From Cognataquiflexum rubidum (GTDB taxonomy: Bacteria; Bacteroidota; Bacteroidia; Cytophagales; Cyclobacteriaceae), in the NCBI RefSeq assembly GCF_022538115.1, contig NZ_JAKZAL010000001.1:372001-436000 (forward strand): a stretch of 64,000 nt of DNA, in the 5' to 3' direction. Below the pieces are notes generated by a model. That model had not been told where the DNA came from, searched no databases, and worked only from the letters and a program-made list of their open reading frames with translations. How positions within the stretch are numbered: the stretch's first letter is position 1; every line of letters starts with the position of its first letter. The position numbers and the translations under genes are program-made. This document shows, one piece after another, positions 14,519 to 22,204 of this stretch.

Positions 14519-17466
14519 TCATGGATTTCCTGACGGACCCCGTCTTTGAGCAGGAGGTTGTTTTCTGCATATGGATGGACCCTGTTGGAGAGGAAAACAT
14601 AAATCAGGTCATTTTCAGGATCAGCCCATACACAGGTACCTGTAAATCCGGTATGCCCAAAAGTACTCTTTGGAGCCATATTCCCTGCGCTGCCTCCTTT
14701 TCCTTTCTCGGGCTCGGGCTTATCCCAACCCCAGCCGCGTCTGCTTTGTGTGGATTGTCTTTTGGTGAATTCCGTAACAGTTTCCTCATTTATGAATTCT
14801 ACATCAGCATATTTGCCGCCGTTGAGCATCATTTGCATCAGGACAGCAAGGTCATTGGCTTTGCCAAAGAGTCCTGCATGTCCTGCCACTCCCCCATACA
14901 TGGCAGCGCCGGGATCGTGCACATACCCTTGGATCTGCCGCTTTCTGAAAGCCACATCCTCTTCTGTCGGCGCCACAAAATCAATCGGGTATTTATTGAC
15001 CGGATTGAAGGTCATCGAATAAAGCCCCAAGGGGTTATAGAGATTTTGCTCCAAAAACTCATCTAAAGGCTGGTTTGTCAATTCCTCCACCAAGGCCTGC
15101 ATCAGGTACATGGTCAGGTCAGAGTATACATAACTGTATTTCTTTCTATTGGCTTCAGGTTTTCTCAGCTCAGATTTTACTGTCCATGTCCATATACTGT
15201 CACGGAGAGAATTCATCGCAAACATCTCATTGGATACCGGAAGGGTATAACCTTGTTCGGCCGCAGCGCGGTAATATTCCGGTTTCCACTGTCCTGCTTC
15301 CACTGTTTTGTTATAATGGGGTATAAATGCCACCAAGCCGGCCTCATGGGCCAAGATGTCTTTCAAAATCAGATGCTCTTTATTGGTATTTCGCAATCCG
15401 GGAATGTACCGCCCTATAGGCTTGTCCATGTCTATCATTCCCCTGCTTTCGAGGAACATCACTGCCTGTGTCGTCGCCAAAATTTTGGTAATGGAGGCAA
15501 GGTCGTATACAGTCTCAGTACTGACAGGCCTGGTTTTTTTATAATCATAATAACCGTAGGCTTTTTCAAATACCACCTGACCGTTTTTTGCGACCAAAAC
15601 CACGCCGCCGGGTATTGCCTGCTTTGCAATACTCTTGGCCATGATCGTGTCAATCTTGGCCAATCTCTTGCTGTCTAGTCCTTGACTTTCAGGAATACTG
15701 TAGGAAAGTCTTCCCAATCCTTCCATGTAGCCACCCGTTCCCTGTCTTAACGTCAGGTTAGCTGAAACCGGGAGCAGACCATGGGCATTTCTGGCCCCAA
15801 AAATTATCTCCGGTGCCATTTTTTGGGTAACGGCATTATTCTCAAAGGCCACAATATTGTGGGGCATCTCCGGCAAGGACTTGATCGAATAGGCACTTCC
15901 AAAGACAACAAGAATAACATTTTTATCCCGGCTTAATTTTTTGATAAAATCAAAATCACTCATGCTCACCCCAAAATTCCTCTTTGGGGTATTGGTGATT
16001 CCCATCATGCCGACAATGACGGTTTGGTAAGGCTGAAGCTTCTCTGCAAGACCATTCAGGCTATCTTCGACCGCCCCATTCTCAATCCGGAAATGGTCAA
16101 ACCTTGCATATTTATCTAATTTCTTCTGAAACTCGGTTCCGTTGCCACCAATGGTGAGGGAAGCAAAATTTTGCATGTCCAAATGGCGAAGCGGCAGCAG
16201 GTTGTCTTTGTTGGAAGTAACCGTAATGGATCTTTCATAGAGTTTTTCTACCAATAAAGCTGCCTCGGGTCTATTGATTTTTTCCGCAAGTTTATAGGTA
16301 TCTATAGAGTGGTTTTGGTCCAATCCTGCCCAAAATTTAGCTTTGAGGATTCGTCTGATTTTTTCATCCACTTCCTCTTGGCTGATCTTACCTTCATCGA
16401 TGGCCTGTAGGATAAGTGCTTTGGCTTTTGGGACATTTTGAGAATACAACAACACATCATTCCCCGCCAAAAGCGCATATAAATCCACTTCTCCAGGTTT
16501 CATGTATTTGGATACACCTTTCATATTCAGGGCATCGGTAAAAACCAGTCCATTGAAATTCATCTGCTTCTTCAGCAAATCCGTGACTACATACTTGGAA
16601 AGTGTGGTGGCTTTGTTGGATTCGCTGTCCATGCTCGGCACATGCAAGTGGGCGACCATGACACTCATCAGGTCATTTTCGATCAATTCTCGATAGGGAT
16701 AAAGATCAATGTCCTTGATCCTCGTCTCGGAATGCTTGATGACAGGCAGGGTATAGTGGGAATCTGTCTCGGTATCCCCATGTCCCGGAAAATGTTTGGC
16801 ATTGGCCATGACTCCATTATCCTGTAAACCTTTCATGTAGGCCAATGATTTTCTGGTGACCAAATGCTTCTCTTCCCCAAAAGCCCTGTATCCGATCACC
16901 GGATTGTTTGGATTGGAATTGACATCTACGACCGGGGCAAAATTGATGTGCATTCCCAAAGATTTGAATTGAAAGGCTATTTCTTTGCCCATTTCATAGA
17001 TCAGGTCCTCATCGGGAAGGGCGCCCAAGGTCATGGCCTTGGGAAATCCGAGGATGGAATCCAACCGCATGTTGACGCCCCATTCTGCATCCATCGCAAT
17101 GAACAGAGGCATTTTGGAAATGGATTGGTAATAATTGGTCAAATTGGCCTGTCTGACCGGTCCGCCTTGAAAAAATATAAGTCCACCAATGTTTTGCTCA
17201 GTGATCAGTTTGGCAATTTCTTCGACATGCTTTTCATCCTTATTGGAATAAGCGGCCACCATAAACAGCTGCCCCAAACGCTCTTCAAAACTATTATTCT
17301 CAAAAACACTGTCCACCCACTCCATCTGCCTGCCGAGATTCTCGGTACTCAGTGGATCCTTTTCATCTAATTTTGAATCAAGGTTGGATTTTTCCCATCC
17401 CATCAACACGTCGGACTGAAATATCACGACCAACCCCAACAGGATACCCCAAACTTTTATACGCAT
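14452..17466 (-). CDS. Exported GH3 beta-N-acetylglucosaminidase fused to a serine hydrolase
   Basis: 1004-residue protein with a signal peptide. Residues of about 50-390 are a GH3 barrel of NagZ type: KHFPGHGDTETDSH at 224-237 carries the His/Asp acid-base dyad and D311 in FTDALNMKG is the likely nucleophile. A GH3 C-terminal domain follows (about 400-575). Residues of about 600-990 are a class-C beta-lactamase-like serine hydrolase, with S658-x-x-K661 (SITK), a Tyr motif YSD and HTG near the end. The pair of activities suggests peptidoglycan sugar and peptide/ester cleavage in the periplasm. Such fusions are known in Bacteroidota. A promoter at 17532-17560 precedes it. Confidence 0.9.
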   Translation of the reverse strand: MRIKVWGILLGLVVIFQSDVLMGWEKSNLDSKLDEKDPLSTENLGRQMEWVDSVFENNSFEERLGQLFMVAAYSNKDEKHVEEIAKLITEQNIGGLIFFQGGPVRQANLTNYYQSISKMPLFIAMDAEWGVNMRLDSILGFPKAMTLGALPDEDLIYEMGKEIAFQFKSLGMHINFAPVVDVNSNPNNPVIGYRAFGEEKHLVTRKSLAYMKGLQDNGVMANAKHFPGHGDTETDSHYTLPVIKHSETRIKDIDLYPYRELIENDLMSVMVAHLHVPSMDSESNKATTLSKYVVTDLLKKQMNFNGLVFTDALNMKGVSKYMKPGEVDLYALLAGNDVLLYSQNVPKAKALILQAIDEGKISQEEVDEKIRRILKAKFWAGLDQNHSIDTYKLAEKINRPEAALLVEKLYERSITVTSNKDNLLPLRHLDMQNFASLTIGGNGTEFQKKLDKYARFDHFRIENGAVEDSLNGLAEKLQPYQTVIVGMMGITNTPKRNFGVSMSDFDFIKKLSRDKNVILVVFGSAYSIKSLPEMPHNIVAFENNAVTQKMAPEIIFGARNAHGLLPVSANLTLRQGTGGYMEGLGRLSYSIPESQGLDSKRLAKIDTIMAKSIAKQAIPGGVVLVAKNGQVVFEKAYGYYDYKKTRPVSTETVYDLASITKILATTQAVMFLESRGMIDMDKPIGRYIPGLRNTNKEHLILKDILAHEAGLVAFIPHYNKTVEAGQWKPEYYRAAAEQGYTLPVSNEMFAMNSLRDSIWTWTVKSELRKPEANRKKYSYVYSDLTMYLMQALVEELTNQPLDEFLEQNLYNPLGLYSMTFNPVNKYPIDFVAPTEEDVAFRKRQIQGYVHDPGAAMYGGVAGHAGLFGKANDLAVLMQMMLNGGKYADVEFINEETVTEFTKRQSTQSRRGWGWDKPEPEKGKGGSAGNMAPKSTFGHTGFTGTCVWADPENDLIYVFLSNRVHPYAENNLLLKDGVRQEIHDVIYKAMEIQSKRENLVMVKEQ

Positions 17467-17501
17467 GCTCTTGTTTAATTTTTATTGCTTAAATTTTAAA
17501 A

Positions 17502-17509
17502 TAACTTTG
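17502..17509 (+). promoter_or_regulatory. Candidate -7 box for the membrane protein-mutL-rhomboid run
   Basis: TAACTTTG matches TAnnTTTG exactly. It lies about 120 bp before the ATG at 17631 and diverges from the GH3 promoter next to it. The -33 region is unclear. Confidence 0.4.
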
Positions 17510-17531
17510 TATGAATATACATCAATTTGTA

Positions 17532-17560
17532 CAAACATATACGAAAAAAAGAAGCCCAAA
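17532..17560 (-). promoter_or_regulatory. Promoter of the GH3-serine hydrolase gene
   Basis: Minus-strand TTTG (17557-17560) and TATGTTTG (17532-17539) separated by 17 nt match the Bacteroidota promoter consensus. The predicted leader is about 60 nt. Confidence 0.6.
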
Positions 17561-17630
17561 GTATCAATTTGTGATGATTGGAACTGATGTTTTATAATTG
17601 AATGATTACCAAATTGAATTTAACCGTCCT

Positions 17631-18044
17631 ATGAAATTACCCTCTTTATTCAGAACAGCCCAACCCATGCGGTTTGATATCAAGCCTCGGTTCTATGATC
17701 CTGTCAAGGAGGAAATCGAACAAAGGACTGCAAGGATCAAAAAAGAATTACAGGCTGAAGGAAAATTGCCTTATGAAGAAGGATATGACCCTGAAAATGA
17801 TTCTTTTCGGGGTGGTTCTGCCATCAGAGGAGCATTTACCCAAGGAAGTCCTATCAAAGGAAAAACCACTACCCCGTTTTCAAACACAGGATTTCTCCGC
17901 CTATTGATTTTTTTAATATTGATTGTACTCGTTTTTGGGTACGTTTATTATGGTCCTGATGCGGTGTATTACCTGTTGTATTTTGCTTTTGCTGTTTTGC
18001 TTGTCTATTTGGTATTCAAGCTTAAGGGAAGGCTTAAGCAATGA
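17631..18044 (+). CDS. Small membrane protein of unknown function upstream of mutL
   Basis: 137 residues from the ATG at 17631; a TTG 33 bp upstream would add 11 residues without any recognisable signal. The N-terminal half is soluble and basic (FDIKPRFYDPVKEEIEQR), like small Bacteroidota membrane proteins with a riboflavin-kinase-free RIKK-type tail, but no named family is claimed. Two membrane segments (about 88-106 and 111-129) lie at the C-terminus. The stop overlaps the mutL start by four bases (ATGA), so the genes are translationally coupled. Confidence 0.72.
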   Translation: MKLPSLFRTAQPMRFDIKPRFYDPVKEEIEQRTARIKKELQAEGKLPYEEGYDPENDSFRGGSAIRGAFTQGSPIKGKTTTPFSNTGFLRLLIFLILIVLVFGYVYYGPDAVYYLLYFAFAVLLVYLVFKLKGRLKQ

Positions 18045-19912
18045 GTGACATTATCCATTTACTCCCTGATGCGATAGCCAATCAGATTGCAGCGGGCGAA
18101 GTAGTGCAGCGTCCGGCATCGGCCTTGAAGGAATTGCTTGAAAATGCAGTCGATGCCAAAGCGACACAAATTCAGGTTATCGTCAAGGACGCCGGAAAAA
18201 CCCTCATTCAGGTCATTGACAACGGAAAAGGCATGTCTATGACGGATGCGAGAATGAGTTTTGAGCGGCATGCAACTTCCAAAATCAGAAATACAGAAGA
18301 TTTGTTTTCGATCCGCACATTCGGTTTCCGCGGAGAAGCATTAGCCTCTATCGGCGCCGTAGCCCAAGTGGAGATGAAAACCCGTCAAATCGGAGCTGAA
18401 TTGGGGACCATAATTGTGATGGAAGGTTCGGAGGTTAAAAAGCAGGAACCTGCTTCCTGTCCCGAAGGAACTTCAATATCCGTCAAAAACCTGTTTTTCA
18501 ATGTTCCTGCCCGAAGGAATTTCCTGAAATCCAATCCTGTGGAAATGCGCCACATGGTGGAAGAGTTTCAAAGAGTTGCCCTCTCTTATCCTGAAATAGG
18601 ATTTACTTTTATCCAAAACGACCTTGAACTTTTCAGACTTTTGCCTGGGAAACTCAGCCATAGGATATTGGGGATTTTCGGAAAATCCTATCAGGGACAG
18701 TTGGTGGCCTGTCTGGAAGAAACCCCGCACCTGAATGTCCGTGGATATATCGGCAAACCGGAATCTGCCAAAAAAACCCGCGGTGAGCAGTATTTTTTTG
18801 TCAACAACAGGTATATCAAAAACAACTACCTCAACCACGCTGTCAGTAATGCCTATGAAGGATTGATGTCCGGCGACATGCAGCCGTTTTACGTGCTGTT
18901 TTTGGAGATTGACCCAAGTCATATTGACATCAATGTCCATCCAACCAAAACCGAGATAAAGTTTGACGATGAAAGGACGGTTTATGCGGTGGTAAGGTCA
19001 GCAGTCAAGCAATCCCTTGGCGCCCACAATGTGGTGCCGGCACTCGACTTCAGCTTCGATGTGAATTTTACCGAAAACTGGAAATCCAACAGGGAACAAA
19101 CCGAAGCTGTCCATACAGAGAACACCCTCCAACCTGACAACCAAGGGACGGAAAATAAATACAAAACATTCCAAAGTCCCGCCTATCAGAAGCAATCTGT
19201 CTCTGGCTGGGAAAGGCTTTTTGAGGGTGGGGGAAATGCCACAGAGATTTCCCGAGGAAAGGAAATAAGAAATATGGGCGAAGAGGAAATCCTCACTATA
19301 TCCTCCAAAGCCAACGAAGATGTCCTCCATTTTCCTGAGGGGAATGCTACCGGTGCGACATTTCAAGTTGAAAACAATTATATTGTAGCTCAAATGTCTA
19401 CCGGCCTGATGTTCATAGACCAACAGTCGGCGCATGAGCGGATCTTATATGAAAGGTACCGCAAGCAACTCCAACAGGCTGCCGGGGCTTCGCAGCAATG
19501 TCTGTTCCCTCCCCATATCCAATTGAGCCAGGCGGACTTTGCTTTGGTGATGGACATCAAAGAGGAACTGTTGAGTCTTGGTTTTGTGATTGTAGAATTC
19601 GGAAAAGACACAGTTTTGATCCAGGGAGTGCCTGCTGATATTCAGGTCAACAATGAGAAAGCCTTATTCGAAGGATTGCTGGAGCAGTTCAAGCACTTCA
19701 AGTCTGAGCTTTCATTGGACAAAAGAGAAAATCTGGCGAGGTCACTTGCCCGGAGATCCGCCATCAAGCGGGGCAGCAAACTGGATATGTCCGAAATGGA
19801 AATAATCGTTGGTCAGCTATTTGCGTGTCAAAATCCAAATTATGGCCTTTCGGGGAACAAAACTTTTGTCAAAATTGATTTACAACAAATTCATGGCTTC
19901 TTTACCAGATAG
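18041..19912 (+). CDS. mutL: DNA mismatch repair protein MutL
   Basis: 623-residue MutL. The GHKL ATPase domain is intact: ELLENAVDA, DNGKGM, TFGFRGEAL and the N-terminal IAAGEVVQRP-type motif (IAAGEVVQRPAS). The second half of the N-terminal region has DINVHPTKTEIKF. A variable linker spans about 345-430, followed by the C-terminal dimerisation domain. The endonuclease motif DQHA(x)2E(x)4E reads DQQSAHERILYE at 460-471, and the CPHGRP site is replaced by GLSGNK near 602-607, so nuclease activity is doubtful. It lies between a coupled small membrane protein gene and two rhomboid genes, three bases before the first. Confidence 0.95.
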   Translation: MSDIIHLLPDAIANQIAAGEVVQRPASALKELLENAVDAKATQIQVIVKDAGKTLIQVIDNGKGMSMTDARMSFERHATSKIRNTEDLFSIRTFGFRGEALASIGAVAQVEMKTRQIGAELGTIIVMEGSEVKKQEPASCPEGTSISVKNLFFNVPARRNFLKSNPVEMRHMVEEFQRVALSYPEIGFTFIQNDLELFRLLPGKLSHRILGIFGKSYQGQLVACLEETPHLNVRGYIGKPESAKKTRGEQYFFVNNRYIKNNYLNHAVSNAYEGLMSGDMQPFYVLFLEIDPSHIDINVHPTKTEIKFDDERTVYAVVRSAVKQSLGAHNVVPALDFSFDVNFTENWKSNREQTEAVHTENTLQPDNQGTENKYKTFQSPAYQKQSVSGWERLFEGGGNATEISRGKEIRNMGEEEILTISSKANEDVLHFPEGNATGATFQVENNYIVAQMSTGLMFIDQQSAHERILYERYRKQLQQAAGASQQCLFPPHIQLSQADFALVMDIKEELLSLGFVIVEFGKDTVLIQGVPADIQVNNEKALFEGLLEQFKHFKSELSLDKRENLARSLARRSAIKRGSKLDMSEMEIIVGQLFACQNPNYGLSGNKTFVKIDLQQIHGFFTR

Positions 19913-19915
19913 TAT

Positions 19916-20707
19916 ATGTTTAGAAATATTACCCCTGTAGTAAAAAATATCCTGATCATTACCGTTGCCGTATTTGTCGTGACGACGTTTTTGATGCCAC
20001 AACTGAAGGGGATGCTTGCTTTGTATTATGTCAATAGCAACCGCTTCATCCCTACCCAATTTTTGACATACATGTTTATGCATGCTGATGGATGGCACCT
20101 TTTCAGCAATATGTTTGGGTTGTTTATCTTCGGTCCTTTATTAGAGGAATTTCTCGGTCCCAAAAAGATTCTGACCTTGTGGATTGTCTGCGGCGTAGGC
20201 TCAGGATTGTTGTATTCAGGCTATACAGCCTACCAAATGAATAAGTTGGATAACAAGATCAGCGCTTTTTATGAAGAACCAAGTCCGGATCAGTTCAATC
20301 AGTTTGTAATTCAAAACAGACATTTGTTCAAAGCAAACGTTTTTGATTTTGTAGATTCCTATAGCCGCAATCCCGCAGATCCGGCTCATATCCAAAGAGC
20401 AAAAGAAAACCTGACAGCAGTCCGAGATCTTCAGGCCAATGTTCCGATGGTAGGTGCCTCCGGTGCCCTTTTTGGGGTATTAATCGCATTTGCCATGTTA
20501 TTTCCAAACACCCAGCTCTTTTTGTTGTTTCCCCCTATGCCGGTCAAAGCCAAGTATTTGGTGCTGTTTTACGGCCTTTACACCATTTACAACGTTGTTA
20601 ACAACAACCCACTGGACAATGTGGCGCACTTTGCCCACCTCAGCGGTTTGATAGTAGGGGCTGGATTGGTGTATTATTGGAAAAAAAGTAGAAAAGACTT
20701 TTATTAA
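19916..20707 (+). CDS. Rhomboid family intramembrane serine protease (first copy)
   Basis: 263-residue polytopic membrane protein. The catalytic Ser is in GASGALFG (about 181-188) and the catalytic His in NVAHFAHLSG near 241-250; HADGWHLFSNM is the usual HxxxN motif region of the second helix. A soluble insert of about 70 residues (about 110-170) separates the third and fourth segments, longer than in E. coli GlpG. The gene starts 3 bp after mutL and is followed after 8 bp by a second rhomboid gene, so all are likely one transcript. Substrates are unknown. Confidence 0.9.
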   Translation: MFRNITPVVKNILIITVAVFVVTTFLMPQLKGMLALYYVNSNRFIPTQFLTYMFMHADGWHLFSNMFGLFIFGPLLEEFLGPKKILTLWIVCGVGSGLLYSGYTAYQMNKLDNKISAFYEEPSPDQFNQFVIQNRHLFKANVFDFVDSYSRNPADPAHIQRAKENLTAVRDLQANVPMVGASGALFGVLIAFAMLFPNTQLFLLFPPMPVKAKYLVLFYGLYTIYNVVNNNPLDNVAHFAHLSGLIVGAGLVYYWKKSRKDFY

Positions 20708-20715
20708 AACTAATT

Positions 20716-21648
20716 ATGTACGACGGATTCTGGTATAACCTCAAAAACGCTTTCAAACTCCAAAACAACAGCTTGTATAAGATCCTGGCGATCAACATAC
20801 TGGTATTCTTTGTGTTGGTTTTTGTCCGGGTAATCTTTACCTTCTCAGGAGCAGGAAGTATTTATGAGGGTTTTAGGTCCTACCTGATGATGCCGGCGGA
20901 TTTGCCACAATTGATCATCCAGCCGTGGTCCGTTTTGACATACATGTTCTTTCACGAAGGGATTTTCCATATCCTTTTCAATATGCTGTTTTTGTATTGG
21001 TTTGGTCTCCTGCTCAACGAATATTTAGGAAGTAAAAGATTGGCCAATATCTATATTTTGGGCGGTTTGGCAGGGGGTATTTTCTACCTCGTGATGTACA
21101 ATATCTCCCCCTATTTTGCGGATTCTCTGGCTACAGCCCGGATGTTGGGAGCAAGTGCAGGTGTGTATGCAGTGGTGGTTGCAGCTGCTACTTTATCACC
21201 AAATACCACTTTCTTCCTCTTGCTTCTAGGTCCAGTCAAAATCAAATACATCGCCATTTTTTATGTACTGATTGCATTTGTCAATTCGACGGGAAACAAT
21301 GCAGGCGGGGAATTGGCGCATTTGGGAGGTGCAGCTTTGGGTTTCCTATATGTCACTCAACTCCAAAAAGGCAGAGACTTAGGATCATGGATTCAGGCAA
21401 TCGGAAATTTCTTCACCAAGATATTCACTAGAAAGTCTCCCGTGAAAGTCTCCTACCGTAAAACAAAAACCTATTCTTCCGTAGGAGATTTCTCCCAAAC
21501 CAAATCCAGTAAATCATCTCCTGCTGCCAAAACAGAGGTCGTTACCCAAGATGAGATTGATATGATTTTGGACAAAATCGCCGCAAAAGGCTATGACGGT
21601 CTGAGCAAAGAAGAGAAAAGAAAGCTTTTTGAATTCAGTAAGAAATAA
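20716..21648 (+). CDS. Rhomboid family intramembrane serine protease (second copy) with C-terminal tail
   Basis: 310 residues. The active site appears as GASAGVYAV (Ser) and ELAHLGG (His), and HEGIFHILFNM gives the HxxxN region. Unlike the first copy it has no large loop but carries a cytoplasmic tail of about 90 residues that is Lys/Ser rich and ends in DEIDMILDKIAAKGYDGL and SKEEKRKLFEFSKK, a motif found at the end of many Bacteroidota rhomboids. The two copies are too different to be a recent duplication. It ends the run of small membrane protein, mutL and rhomboids. Confidence 0.9.
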   Translation: MYDGFWYNLKNAFKLQNNSLYKILAINILVFFVLVFVRVIFTFSGAGSIYEGFRSYLMMPADLPQLIIQPWSVLTYMFFHEGIFHILFNMLFLYWFGLLLNEYLGSKRLANIYILGGLAGGIFYLVMYNISPYFADSLATARMLGASAGVYAVVVAAATLSPNTTFFLLLLGPVKIKYIAIFYVLIAFVNSTGNNAGGELAHLGGAALGFLYVTQLQKGRDLGSWIQAIGNFFTKIFTRKSPVKVSYRKTKTYSSVGDFSQTKSSKSSPAAKTEVVTQDEIDMILDKIAAKGYDGLSKEEKRKLFEFSKK

Positions 21649-21862
21649 GTTTTTTCAGTAAACAGTTTTTCAGTGGGCAGTTTTACAGTGATCAGTTTTA
21701 CAGTGATCAGTTTTCAGTGATCAGTATATAGTCTTGGCCTATCAAGTAAAAAATTAGGAAAGGATTATTTAAGCCTTCTTTCTTTACGGTAAAAAAAATA
21801 CCTCACACAGAAACTCAGAGGAAAAGGAGAAAAAGAGGAGAAGGGAAAATTCAGATTGAGGA

Positions 21863-21950
21863 TGTTTGTGGAGACACAAACATTGGCGGTGTCGACCGAC
21901 CACGTAGTGGTCAAATATTGGTAGCCCCGAGTAAGGAACGCAACTCGGGG
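21863..21950. repeat. Three-hairpin intergenic element
   Basis: Three perfect stems in series: TGTTTGTG/CACAAACA with a GAGA loop (21863-21882), GACCAC/GTGGTC with a GTA loop (21898-21912), and CCCCGAGT/ACTCGGGG with a 10-nt loop (21925-21950). No T run follows, so it is not a simple terminator. It resembles a REP-like mobile repeat or a structured RNA. Confidence 0.6.
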
Positions 21951-22040
21951 TTAGAAACCAGAACAGCGATTCCGGTTTTTGGCCAAGGAAATGCAAATAG
22001 GGAATTCGGGTTTCCGCCAAAAACAGGGACGTTCAAAATC

Positions 22041-22190
22041 CTTTGCGCTCCATTGCGAAACCTTCTTTGCGGTTCTGCCCCATTGCGAGCTTAATTCTCC
22101 TTACGACTCAATCTCCAAAAAAGAGCCCCTATTTCTAGAGGCTTTTGCTTTGATTCAATATTTCCTTTGCGGTTCTGCGTCTTTGCGAGA
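22041..22190. repeat. CTTTGCG-type intergenic repeat
   Basis: Several imperfect copies of CTTTGCG(G/C)TTCTGCGTCTTTGCGAGA are present. The same motif recurs at 42903-42985 upstream of another gene. Confidence 0.5.
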
Positions 22191-22204
22191 AATAAAAAAC
22201 TTAC

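Larger units (their letters stand above)
21649..22204. repeat. Long intergenic region packed with repeats and hairpins
   Basis: 556 bp without a gene between convergent rhomboid and MG2/plug genes. In order: degenerate CAGTGATCAGTTTTA tandem units (about 21655-21735), an A/G-rich tract (about 21800-21850), three consecutive hairpins (21863-21950), and CTTTGCG-type repeats (22041-22190). Confidence 0.7.

Noticed and set aside
21649-22204. CRISPR array in the repeat-rich gap
   Set aside because: Units are degenerate and unequal with no regular spacers, and no cas gene is in the window.
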